Assembly: GCA_903921365.1 (NCBI GenBank)
Contig: CAIXPS010000047.1
Coordinates: 1 to 34,073, forward strand
DNA: 34,073 bases
From: an uncultured bacterium
GTDB taxonomy: Bacteria; Chloroflexota; Anaerolineae; J036; Brachytrichaceae
Direction: 5' to 3'
Numbering within the stretch: the first letter of the stretch is position 1; every line of letters begins with the position of its first letter. Both the position numbers and the translations under genes were made by a program. Below, piece after piece: positions 23,010 to 31,433 of this stretch. The notes beneath the pieces were generated by a model that was given only the letters and a program-made list of their open reading frames with translations, was not told the origin of the DNA and searched no databases.

Positions 23010-24014
23010 CTAACCTCGCCGATATCTGATGCGCGGGTCGATGAGTGGATAGACGAGATCCAGCGCCAGTAATACGACTCCAATCGAGAGGATGATGAAC
23101 AGGGTGATGCCCTGGATGAGAAAGTAATCATTGTTGGCAATCGCGGCGAATAGAAGACTTCCCACGCCCGGGTAGCCGAAGATGACCTCGACGAGCACGG
23201 AGCCCGACATGATCAGGGACAGCGAGATCGCCAGAGAGGTAATCTGGGGCAGCATCGCGTTGCGCAAGGCGTAGCGCATGAATATCGTGCGCGAACGGAG
23301 ACCGCTGGCTTCCGCCATGCGCAGATAGTCTTCGCCCAGGGTGGTCTTCATCATCGCCCGCATACCGAGGCCCCAGGAGCCGATGCCAGACAGCACGATC
23401 GATGCGGACGGAAGGATCGCATGACGGCCAATGTCCAGTACGGTTGCCCAATCAGGCTTAAGTGTCATGCCGGCCGAGAACGCTGCGCCGACCGGCAGCA
23501 GATGCCAACCCATCGCCACTACATAGACGAACAGCATGCCCAACAGGTAATAAGGAATTGCCGAGAGGGTCATAAAAAGCGGTGAAAGCCCAAGTGCGAT
23601 GCGGCTTGTCTTGGGCCAGGCCATCAGTGCGCCAAACGCCGTGCCCAGGACAAACGCCAGGAGGGTAGAAACGATGAGGAGACCAAGCGTCCATGGCGCG
23701 GCACGCAGAATCATCTCCAGTGCCGTTTGCGGGTAGAAAGCGAGGGACTTGCCCAAGTCAAGGTTAAACAGATCCCGCCAGTAATTCAGGTACTGGACGT
23801 AGAGAGGCTTGTTCAGCCCAAACTTCTCGTTGTAGATCTTGATCATCTCCTCGATCTGGTTGCCGTAGACGCCACCCTGGGCGGCCATCGTGTACAGGCG
23901 CTGCTCGATCGGATTCGTTGCCCGCATGCGAGGCATGATGAAGTTGATGGTGACAGCGACGAAGATGATAAGAAGGAAGACGCCAATGCGGCGCGCAGCA
24001 TAACCTATCGACAT
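23010..24014 (-). CDS. ABC transporter permease, OppB/DppB type
   Basis: From the ATG at 24014 this permease has 334 residues. GGAGG lies eight bases before that ATG, and the protein begins MSIGYAARRIGVFLLIIF as DppB proteins do. An in-frame extension to 24176 would run through the promoter and is rejected. A large periplasmic loop follows helix 1, then about five further helices. The EAA loop reads RMAEASGLRSRTIFMRYAL. It is the first gene of the importer operon. Confidence 0.93.
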   Translation of the reverse strand: MSIGYAARRIGVFLLIIFVAVTINFIMPRMRATNPIEQRLYTMAAQGGVYGNQIEEMIKIYNEKFGLNKPLYVQYLNYWRDLFNLDLGKSLAFYPQTALEMILRAAPWTLGLLIVSTLLAFVLGTAFGALMAWPKTSRIALGLSPLFMTLSAIPYYLLGMLFVYVVAMGWHLLPVGAAFSAGMTLKPDWATVLDIGRHAILPSASIVLSGIGSWGLGMRAMMKTTLGEDYLRMAEASGLRSRTIFMRYALRNAMLPQITSLAISLSLIMSGSVLVEVIFGYPGVGSLLFAAIANNDYFLIQGITLFIILSIGVVLLALDLVYPLIDPRIRYRRG

Positions 24015-24166
24015 ATTCGTGACCTCCAGCCGCACACTGAATGCCTTAATTGACATCCCGGTTGTCGCACAGTCGACGTGATCCTTAACGGCGAACGAGG
24101 TACAGCTGGCTGTTGCATATGGCTCCAAGCACCGGGACCAGAATTCCAGGCCCCAAGATGGGGCGG

Positions 24167-24195
24167 ATAGTATCATGGTGGCGCGAACATGTCAA
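24167..24195 (-). promoter_or_regulatory. Sigma-70-type promoter of the importer operon
   Basis: On the (-) strand TTGACA (24195-24190) and TACTAT (24172-24167) are separated by 17 bases. Transcription would begin near 24160, inside the loop side of the GCCCC/GGGGC hairpin, which could act as an operator or 5' stabiliser. Confidence 0.8.
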
Positions 24196-24329
24196 TATGT
24201 TTTGGTCGGGGTGGTCTGGGTCATGGCTTGCTGGTGATAACGAGACGAGTAACAATGCTGGGACTGTCGCGCTGGACAGCAAAAATCGGGCTCGCGCATG
24301 ACCAATACGTGAAGTCTCCGGCTTTATAA

Positions 24330-24341
24330 TGACAAAAGTCA
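24330..24341 (+). promoter_or_regulatory. TGAC-N4-GTCA dyad upstream of gltB
   Basis: TGACAAAAGTCA is a perfect 4+4 dyad with an AAAA centre, two bases ahead of the candidate gltB -35 element. This half-site spacing matches the core of sites bound by some CRP/FNR-family regulators (TTGAC-N4-GTCAA). No such regulator lies in the window, so binding is conjecture. Confidence 0.3.
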
Positions 24342-24342
24342 C

Positions 24343-24370
24343 TTGTTTATGACAGATTACATGTTATACA
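24343..24370 (+). promoter_or_regulatory. Candidate promoter of gltBD
   Basis: TTGTTT (24343-24348) and TATACA (24365-24370) are 16 bases apart. Transcription would start near 24377, about 108 bases before the gltB start. Another TATAAT occurs at 24325-24330 but lacks a -35 partner. Confidence 0.45.
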
Positions 24371-24484
24371 TGCTACCTTAAGCGGAGCCCCCTCCGCCTG
24401 AGCCAGGACGCTCATCACTACAGGTATCTTCGCGCCAGTACCAAGTCGCACAATCTATTTACTGCAATCCAGAAGGTTATTGTT

Positions 24485-27400
24485 ATGATTGTTATGAATG
24501 ACTCAGACTGTAAATCACAGTTTCCCAAAGCCGAGGGTCTATACGATCCGGCGTTTGAACACGACGCCTGCGGCGTTGGACTGATCTCGAATATCAAGGG
24601 CGCTCAGTCGCACGAGATCGTCCGTATGGGTCTCGAAATGCTCGAAAATCTGAGTCATCGCGGCGCCGTTGGCAGCGACCCCGACACCGGCGATGGCGCC
24701 GGCATCCTGATGCATGTGCCGCACGCCTTTCTCAAGGCGCAATGCAGTGATCTGGGTATTCACCTTCCGGCGCCCGGCCAATACGCCGTCGGCATGCTTT
24801 TTACCCCGCGCGACAACGCCGGACGTTGCATGGAGATATTCGAGAAGGCCCTGCGCGACGAAGACATGAAAGTACTGGGATGGCGTCGCGTGCCGACTGA
24901 CCCAATGACGGTTGGCGTGACGGCCCGCAGCACCGTGCCCGAGGTTATGCAGGTCTTTGTGGCGAATCCCGGCGTGGATTATCTGACTTTTGAACGCCAA
25001 ATGTATGTCGCGCGGCGCGTGGCCGAAAACGCGGCCATCAAAGAAGGGGGCATAATCGCCGACCGATTCTATGTGCCCAGCCTCGGCAGCCACACCATCG
25101 TCTACAAAGGCATGATGATGGCGCACCAGTTGGGCAAGTTCTACCCCGAACTGAACGACCCGCAGGTAACCTCCGCCGTCTCGATCGTGCACGCCCGCTA
25201 CAGCACAAACACGTTCCCAAGCTGGCCACTGGCACAGCCATTTCGCGCGATGTGCCATAACGGCGAGATCAACACGCTGCGTGGAAACATCAACAAGCTG
25301 ATGGCGCGCCGGTCAATGCTGGCTACCAAAGCCTTTGGAGACGACATCAAGAAACTGATGCCGATCATCATTGAAGGCATGAGCGACTCCGCCTGCTTCG
25401 ACAACATGCTTGAGATGCTCTATCTGGGCGGTCGCAGCCTGCCCCACTCGATCCTGATGATGATCCCTGAAGCATGGGGAGACAAGTACTACATGGGGCA
25501 TGACCGGCGCGGGTTTTATGAGTACCACGCCAACATCATGGAACCATGGGACGGGCCGGCGGCAATCCTCTTTACCGACGGTGTGCAGTCCGGCGGCATC
25601 CTCGACCGTAATGGCCTGCGACCTTTGCGCTACACCATTACCCGGAATGACCTGCTCGTGCTTGGATCCGAAACCGGCGCGCTGGAACTCGATACGGATG
25701 ATATCGTTGAGCGCGGCCGACTGCGCCCCGGCAAGATGATGATCGTCGATGTCGCCAAACAACGCGTGCTAACCAACGATGAAGTCAAGGCGGACATCAC
25801 CCGCCAGCAACACTACCGTCGCTGGGTGACAGCGAACCGTATTGAGTTTCAAGGTTTCGGCATCGGAGCGGGCGCGACAGATTATGAACCCGCCACATTG
25901 TTGACGCGCCAGACCGTTTTTGGGTATACGCGCGAAGACTTGAATGTGCTCATCCGGCCGATGGCGTCATCCGCAACTGAGCCCATTGGATCCATGGGCA
26001 ACGACACGCCACTAGCGGTGCTTTCAGACCAGCCCCAACTGGTGTTCAGCTACTTCAAACAGATTTTCGCGCAGGTGACGAACCCGCCGATTGACCCGAT
26101 CCGCGAGCGCCTGGTCATGTCACTCACCACCTTCCTGGGGGGTGAGGGAAACATCCTGGAAGAAAAACCCGATCATGCGCGGCGTCTGAAACTGCGCGCG
26201 CCTATCCTCACCACGGTCGATCTGGAACGCATTCGCTTATCCAAGCTGCCCGAGTTCCGCGCCATGACGCTCGAAACCCTGTTCGATGCAAATCTGGGCG
26301 AAGACGCGCTGGAAGCCGCGATGGATGATCTGTGTCAGAAAGCGGCGGCGTGTGTCGAGCAGGGATACCACATCATTATCCTGAGCGACCGAAATACCTC
26401 GTCAGATCGGGCGCCTATTCCCAGTCTCCTGGCCGCATCTGGCGTCGCCCACCACCTGATCAACGCCGGCATCCGCAATCGCGTCGGGCTGATCGTTGAA
26501 TCGGGCGAACCGCGCGAGGTGAATCATTTTGCGCTATTGCTCAGCTATGGCTGCGACGCTATTTGCCCCTATCTCGCCTTCGAAACCGTCGCCAGCCTGC
26601 ATGCACAAGGCGAACTCCCCAAAACATTGACGCTGCAGGATGCCATCGAGAACTACATCAAGGCAGTCAGCGACGGCATTCTCAAGATACTGTCAAAGAT
26701 GGGCATCTCGACACTGCGCAGTTACAACGGTGCGCAGATCTACGAGTGCCTTGGTTTCAACAAGGAGTTTGTCGCTAAGTACTTCACAAAAACAACGTCG
26801 CGCATCGGTGGGATCGGCATCACGCATGTGGCTCGCGAAGCCCTCATGCGCCACACACAGGCCTATGAAATACGCCGCGGCGTCGATCTCTCACTGAATA
26901 GCGGCGGGTTCTACTCCTTAAGGATGGATGGCGAGCGTCACCTGTGGTCGCCCGAAGCGATTCACTATCTGCAGCAGTCCACTCGGCAGAACAACCCGCA
27001 GCTTTACAAGAAGTATGCGGATGAGATCAACTGCCAGGAGAACCGCTGGGTGACATTGCGCAGCTTGCTCGACTTCAAGACAGACGGCGCAACCCCCGTT
27101 CCGCTGGCCGAGGTCGAATCTGCGGATGAGATTGTGAAGCGCTTCACCACTGCCGCAATGTCCTTTGGATCTCTCAGCCGCGAGGCGCACGAGTCGATGG
27201 CGATTGCAATGAACCGCATGGGCGCGCGCTCGAACAGCGGCGAGGGCGGCGAAGACTCGGCGCGCTATACGCCCATGCCCAATGGCGATTCGCGCAGCAG
27301 TAGCGTCAAACAAGTCGCCTCCGCCCGCTTTGGCGTCACTGCGGAGTATCTGGCCAATGCCAAAGAAATCCAGATAAAGATCGCACAGGGAGCGAAACCC

Positions 27401-29059
27401 GGAGAAGGCGGCCACCTGCCCGGCCACAAGGTGAATGTCGAAATCGCGAAGACGCGCAACGCCACGCCCGGCGTCAGCCTCATCTCCCCACCCCCTCATC
27501 ACGATATCTACTCGATCGAGGATCTGGCGCAGTTGATCTTCGACTTGAAAAACGCCAACCCGACCGCGCGCATCAGCGTTAAGCTGGTTTCAGAAGCGGG
27601 CGTGGGCACGATTGCCGCCGGCGTGTGCAAGGGGCATGCCGACATGGTGCTGATCAGCGGCGGCGACGGTGGAACCGGCGCGAGCCCGCTCTCCAGCATC
27701 AAACATGCCGGATTGCCATGGGAACTGGGGATTTCCGAGACGCACCAGACCCTGGTGAAAAATGACCTGCGCGGGCGAATCCGTCTGCAGGCGGATGGGC
27801 AGATGCGCACCGGGCGTGACATAGCCATGGCGGCGCTCCTCGGCGCAGAGGAATATGGCTTCGGCACGAGCCCGCTGATCGTCCTGGGTTGCGTGATGCA
27901 GCGCAAGTGCCATCTAAACACCTGCGCCATGGGTATCACCACACAGGATCCGCGTTTGCGAGCCCGTTTCCAGGGGAAACCCGAATTCCTGATACGCTAC
28001 TTCCACTTCGTCGCCGAAGAGTTGCGCGGGATCATGGCACAACTCGGCGTGCGCACCGTGGATGAGATGATCGGTCGCGTCGAATTTCTGAAGGCGCGAG
28101 AGAACATCACACACTGGAAGGCGAAGGAACTCGACTTCTCCGCCATTCTGCACAAGGTCGATGCGCCTGCATCAGTGGCGCGGTACAGGGTGCAAGCGCA
28201 GGATCACGGGATCGACAACGTGCTCGATCTCAAATTGTTAACAGACGCCATGCCCGTGATTGAAGCGGGCACAGGCAAAGTCGAAAAGAGCTACGCGATC
28301 CGCAACAGCAATCGCACAACGGGCGCGATGGTGTCATTTGAAATCGCGCGGCGCCATGGGCATAAAGGCCTGCCCGATGATTCAATTACATTCAGCTTTA
28401 CCGGATCGGCTGGTCAGAGCTTCGGCGCCTTCGCCGCGCGGGGGCTTTCGCTCTTCCTGGAAGGGGATGCGAACGATTACGTCGGAAAGGGGCTTTCGGG
28501 CGGCCGGCTGGTGATCCGGGCGCCACGCAACACGCGCTTTGACCCGGCGCAAAACGTCATCGTGGGTAATACGGTTCTGTATGGCGCCACCTGCGGGGAG
28601 GTCTACTTAAACGGCCTGGCCGGTGAGCGTTTTGCAGTGCGCAATTCGGGCGCGCGCGCCGTCGTAGAGGGCGTCGGCGATCATGGTTGCGAGTACATGA
28701 CGGGTGGCGTGGTGGCTGTGCTCGGCCCGATTGGGGTGAACTTCGCGGCCGGTATGAGCGGTGGTATTGCCTACCTGTATGACCCCACGCAGGATGTCGA
28801 CACGCTGGTCAACCATGACATGGTTGACCTGGACCCGCTGACAGATCAAGAGGACATCGATGAACTTTACGGCATGATAGAAAAGCACTGGCAATATACC
28901 GGCAGCCAGCGCGCGCGCTTCATGCTCGACGACTGGGATATTGTGCGCCGCATGTTTGTGAAGGTATTCCCCATGGAATATCGCCGCGCACTGGGTCAAA
29001 TGAAGAAGGTTGAACGCAATGTGCGTCGTACCGAGGGTGAAAAGGTGGAACAGGCTTAA
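24485..29059 (+). CDS. gltB: Glutamate synthase large (alpha) subunit
   Basis: GltB hydrolyses glutamine and transfers the ammonia to 2-oxoglutarate, giving glutamate. The 1524-residue precursor has a 28-residue propeptide; Cys29 in HDACGVGLI is the expected N-terminal nucleophile after processing. The class II amidotransferase domain also shows RYSTNTFPSWPLAQPF and CHNGEINTLRGN. The FMN/2-oxoglutarate domain has PGEGGHLPGHKV and ISGGDGGTGASP. The 3Fe-4S cysteines are Cys1136, Cys1142 and Cys1147 in CVMQRKCHLNTC. The C-terminal beta-helix is glycine-rich (GCEYMTGGVVAVLG). GAAGG sits eight bases before the ATG at 24485, favouring it over the in-frame ATG at 24494. The length is normal for the bacterial enzyme, and gltD follows two bases after the stop. 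Confidence 0.97.
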   Translation: MIVMNDSDCKSQFPKAEGLYDPAFEHDACGVGLISNIKGAQSHEIVRMGLEMLENLSHRGAVGSDPDTGDGAGILMHVPHAFLKAQCSDLGIHLPAPGQYAVGMLFTPRDNAGRCMEIFEKALRDEDMKVLGWRRVPTDPMTVGVTARSTVPEVMQVFVANPGVDYLTFERQMYVARRVAENAAIKEGGIIADRFYVPSLGSHTIVYKGMMMAHQLGKFYPELNDPQVTSAVSIVHARYSTNTFPSWPLAQPFRAMCHNGEINTLRGNINKLMARRSMLATKAFGDDIKKLMPIIIEGMSDSACFDNMLEMLYLGGRSLPHSILMMIPEAWGDKYYMGHDRRGFYEYHANIMEPWDGPAAILFTDGVQSGGILDRNGLRPLRYTITRNDLLVLGSETGALELDTDDIVERGRLRPGKMMIVDVAKQRVLTNDEVKADITRQQHYRRWVTANRIEFQGFGIGAGATDYEPATLLTRQTVFGYTREDLNVLIRPMASSATEPIGSMGNDTPLAVLSDQPQLVFSYFKQIFAQVTNPPIDPIRERLVMSLTTFLGGEGNILEEKPDHARRLKLRAPILTTVDLERIRLSKLPEFRAMTLETLFDANLGEDALEAAMDDLCQKAAACVEQGYHIIILSDRNTSSDRAPIPSLLAASGVAHHLINAGIRNRVGLIVESGEPREVNHFALLLSYGCDAICPYLAFETVASLHAQGELPKTLTLQDAIENYIKAVSDGILKILSKMGISTLRSYNGAQIYECLGFNKEFVAKYFTKTTSRIGGIGITHVAREALMRHTQAYEIRRGVDLSLNSGGFYSLRMDGERHLWSPEAIHYLQQSTRQNNPQLYKKYADEINCQENRWVTLRSLLDFKTDGATPVPLAEVESADEIVKRFTTAAMSFGSLSREAHESMAIAMNRMGARSNSGEGGEDSARYTPMPNGDSRSSSVKQVASARFGVTAEYLANAKEIQIKIAQGAKPGEGGHLPGHKVNVEIAKTRNATPGVSLISPPPHHDIYSIEDLAQLIFDLKNANPTARISVKLVSEAGVGTIAAGVCKGHADMVLISGGDGGTGASPLSSIKHAGLPWELGISETHQTLVKNDLRGRIRLQADGQMRTGRDIAMAALLGAEEYGFGTSPLIVLGCVMQRKCHLNTCAMGITTQDPRLRARFQGKPEFLIRYFHFVAEELRGIMAQLGVRTVDEMIGRVEFLKARENITHWKAKELDFSAILHKVDAPASVARYRVQAQDHGIDNVLDLKLLTDAMPVIEAGTGKVEKSYAIRNSNRTTGAMVSFEIARRHGHKGLPDDSITFSFTGSAGQSFGAFAARGLSLFLEGDANDYVGKGLSGGRLVIRAPRNTRFDPAQNVIVGNTVLYGATCGEVYLNGLAGERFAVRNSGARAVVEGVGDHGCEYMTGGVVAVLGPIGVNFAAGMSGGIAYLYDPTQDVDTLVNHDMVDLDPLTDQEDIDELYGMIEKHWQYTGSQRARFMLDDWDIVRRMFVKVFPMEYRRALGQMKKVERNVRRTEGEKVEQA

Positions 29060-29061
29060 TA

Positions 29062-30525
29062 ATGGATAAATCAACCGGGTTCATAAATATCGAACGCAAG
29101 ATCGCTGAAAAGCAGCCAGCAACCGAGCGCATCCTGCATTTCCAGGAATTCAGGCAGCGCATGAGCGCTGATGAAGTCCGCGAGCAAGCCGCAAGGTGCA
29201 TGGATTGTGGCGTGCCGTTCTGTCACAGCGCAGGATGTCCACTCGACAACGTGGTGCCGGAGTTTGTAGACCTCGTTCATCGCGAGCGTTGGCGCGAGGC
29301 GGCAGACCTGCTGCAGTCCACAAATAACTTCCCTGAAATCACAGGACGGGTGTGCCCGGCGTTGTGTGAAACATCGTGTGTCAATGCGATTGACAGCCAG
29401 GCCACCAGCATTCGCGAGATCGAGTTGGAAGTAATCGAGAAAGCCTTCGACGAGGGCTGGGTGCAGCCCAGACCGCCAACGATCCTGACAGGCAAGCGGG
29501 TGGCCATCATCGGATCAGGCCCTGCGGGATTAGCGGCGGCGCAGCAGTTGCGCCGCGCGGGTCACAAGGTCGTCGTTTTCGATAAGGCCAACAAACCCGG
29601 CGGCATACTGCGCTACGGCATACCCGACTTCAAACTCGACAAGAAGGTGCTGGATCGCCGTCTCGATCAACTTCGCGCCGAAGGTGTTTCATTCAAGTGT
29701 CAGGTGGAAATCGGCAAGGATGTTTCAGTCGACTATCTGCGCCGCGGTTTCAATGCCGTCTGCATCACGATTGGCGCAATGCAACCCCGCGATTTACCCG
29801 TCCCCGGTCGCGAATTAAAAGGCGTGCACCTCGCGATCGAGTATCTGTCGCAAAACAATCGTCGCGTTGCCGGCGAAACCATTGCTGAAGAGCAATCCAT
29901 TCTGGCAACAGGAAAGCACATTGTCATCATCGGCGGCGGCGACACGGGCAGCGATTGCCTCGGCACTGCGATCCGCCAGGGCGCACTCAGCGTGCAGCAA
30001 CTCGAAGTGCTGCCCCGACCTCCGGAGTCTCGCCCCGACAACAACCCATGGCCGCAATGGCCGCTCATCATTCGCAGCAGCACGTCGCATGAGGAAGGCG
30101 GGGCTCGCGACTGGTCGGTCAATACCGTTCGTTTTAAGGGTGAAGAGGGGCATGTGACTGCGATGGAGTGCGTGCGGCTGGAGTGGGCCAAGTCGCCCGA
30201 CGGGCGCACGGTGATGACTCCCGTGCCCGGGAGCGAGTTCGAGATCAAGGCCGACCTGGTGCTCCTTGCGATGGGCTTCGTGCGCCCCGTGCATGACGGC
30301 TTGCTCGACAGCCTCAATGTCGAATACGATGCGCGAGGCAACGTAAAGGTGAATCCTGAAATGATGACCAACGTCCCCGGCATATTTGCGGCGGGTGATG
30401 CAAACACCGGCGCCTGGCTGGTTGTCGGCGCCATCGCAGCGGGTCGGCGCCTGGCGCGGCGGGTGGATCGCTATCTGATGGGTGAAACATCCCTTCCAGA
30501 AACCATCCTGCCCAATAAGCTATAG
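29062..30525 (+). CDS. gltD: Glutamate synthase small (beta) subunit
   Basis: GltD oxidises NAD(P)H through FAD and passes electrons to GltB through iron-sulfur centres. The 487-residue protein has N-terminal cysteines at 46, 49, 54 and 59 and again at 98, 102 and 106, as expected for two 4Fe-4S sites. The FAD-binding motif is IIGSGPAGLAAA (149-160), and a second nucleotide-binding motif is VIIGGGDTGSDC. The C-terminal FAAGDANTGAWLVVGAI completes the flavin site. The start is two bases after the gltB stop, so the pair is coupled. No terminator is obvious after it, and transcription may continue into the DUF433 gene. Confidence 0.97.
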   Translation: MDKSTGFINIERKIAEKQPATERILHFQEFRQRMSADEVREQAARCMDCGVPFCHSAGCPLDNVVPEFVDLVHRERWREAADLLQSTNNFPEITGRVCPALCETSCVNAIDSQATSIREIELEVIEKAFDEGWVQPRPPTILTGKRVAIIGSGPAGLAAAQQLRRAGHKVVVFDKANKPGGILRYGIPDFKLDKKVLDRRLDQLRAEGVSFKCQVEIGKDVSVDYLRRGFNAVCITIGAMQPRDLPVPGRELKGVHLAIEYLSQNNRRVAGETIAEEQSILATGKHIVIIGGGDTGSDCLGTAIRQGALSVQQLEVLPRPPESRPDNNPWPQWPLIIRSSTSHEEGGARDWSVNTVRFKGEEGHVTAMECVRLEWAKSPDGRTVMTPVPGSEFEIKADLVLLAMGFVRPVHDGLLDSLNVEYDARGNVKVNPEMMTNVPGIFAAGDANTGAWLVVGAIAAGRRLARRVDRYLMGETSLPETILPNKL

Positions 30526-30547
30526 GAAGCGCAAACGGAGTTTAGCG

Positions 30548-30775
30548 ATGAAACCAAATCAGGTCATCATGTCTTCAGAAGATGTCTTGGGCGGCACACT
30601 CGTCTTCGCAGGCACACGGGTGCCCATAAAGAACTTGATGGATTACCTCAAAACCAGCCATACTATTGATGATTTTCTCGAAGACTTCCCTTCTGTGACG
30701 CGAGATCAAGTTGCTGCCGTGATCGACCTTGCGCGTGACCAATTGACCGAGGCGTTTGATGCGCATTTTGCTTGA
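30548..30775 (+). CDS. DUF433 family antitoxin-like protein
   Basis: The 75-residue protein begins MKPNQVIMSSEDVLGGTLVF and has the DUF433 core GTRVPIKNLMDYLKTSHTID, followed by FLEDFPSVTRDQVAAVIDLA. This small helical family is the usual antitoxin partner of a DUF5615/PIN-like toxin. GGAG lies about eight bases before the ATG at 30548. A longer in-frame ATG at 30482 overlaps gltD and is rejected. The following frame, which would be the toxin, is cut to 13 codons. Confidence 0.85.
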   Translation: MKPNQVIMSSEDVLGGTLVFAGTRVPIKNLMDYLKTSHTIDDFLEDFPSVTRDQVAAVIDLARDQLTEAFDAHFA

Positions 30776-30800
30776 CGACCTTCGTGTTGAAGAGACTTGA
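30759..30800 (+). pseudogene. Truncated DUF5615 (PIN-like) toxin remnant
   Basis: An ATG inside the end of the antitoxin gene opens MRILLDDLRVEET followed by TGA. The first residues match the start of DUF5615 toxins (MRILLDE type, with the first catalytic Asp). The coupling to the antitoxin is the standard arrangement. The frame ends after 13 residues, and the next 165 bases (30801-30965) contain no continuation that I can recognise in any frame. The toxin is therefore probably lost, leaving an orphan antitoxin. The identification rests on only about six residues plus context. Confidence 0.5.
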
Positions 30801-30965
30801 GTCCGCTAAACGAGGCGAGACGATGCATATTTCTGAACCTGAGAATGGTAGTAACGAACGCTCAGATTGATCGTTGTGCCGGTGTTTCCAGATCATGCCG
30901 TCCCGATTGCGCCTGATTTCTAAAAGTGTCCTGACATCAGGCACTCAACCAAGTTGATTGTCGAT

Positions 30966-31406
30966 CTATTCGATGCCGGTCGAACCGAAACCACCCCCAC
31001 CCCGCTCGGTGGCGCCCAGGTCAGCAAGATCGGTGACCTGACGGGTGGTTTCGGTATAGCATGGCGTCACCAGCATCTGCACAATGCGGTCATTCACATT
31101 GATCTTATAGGGTGAATGGCCGCGGTTCTCAAGCAGCACCAGAATCTCACCGCGATACGATGCATCAATCACGCCGCCTGAAACACGCAGACCCGCGCGC
31201 GCCATTGAACTGCGATCCTTCAAAACACCGACCATTCCGGCAGGGATCTGCACATGCAGCCCCGTTGCGATGACCGCCTGTTCGTCGGGATGCAACTCCA
31301 GACGCTCATTGCTGCGGATGTCATATCCGGCATCGCCCGGCTTGGGTGAAACAAGCGGCGTCACGCCATTGGCGCGGGCAGATTCGTTCAAGTAGTAGCA
31401 AAGCAT
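30966..31406 (-). CDS. dut: dUTP diphosphatase (trimeric dUTPase)
   Basis: dUTPase cleaves dUTP to dUMP and pyrophosphate, keeping uracil out of DNA and supplying dUMP for thymidylate synthesis. All five motifs of the trimeric family are visible in 146 residues: DAGYDI (25-30), DRSSMA (64-69), GGVIDASYRGEI (77-88), NDRIVQM (105-111) and TERGGGGFGSTG (133-144). Tyr84 in the third motif is the base-stacking residue. GAGGAGC precedes the ATG by about eight bases. The start is 27 bases after the topA stop on the same strand. Confidence 0.96.
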   Translation of the reverse strand: MLCYYLNESARANGVTPLVSPKPGDAGYDIRSNERLELHPDEQAVIATGLHVQIPAGMVGVLKDRSSMARAGLRVSGGVIDASYRGEILVLLENRGHSPYKINVNDRIVQMLVTPCYTETTRQVTDLADLGATERGGGGFGSTGIE

Positions 31407-31433
31407 ACTTAATAGCTCCTCATGTCGGCGGCC

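Larger units (their letters stand above)
24015..24484. other. Divergent intergenic region between the importer operon and gltB
   Basis: This 470-base stretch has no credible gene. On the (-) strand it carries the importer promoter (24167-24195), a short hairpin GCCCC-AAGAT-GGGGC (24150-24164) at its likely transcription start, and an untranslated leader of roughly 145 bases. On the (+) strand it carries a candidate gltB promoter (24343-24370) preceded by a TGAC/GTCA dyad (24330-24341). The middle (about 24200-24320) shows nothing recognisable. Confidence 0.7.

Noticed and set aside
30801-30965. Continuation of the DUF5615 toxin
   Set aside because: All three (+) frames were read; none restores the PIN-like motifs. 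A weak hairpin at 30926-30944 lacks a T-run and was not called a terminator.
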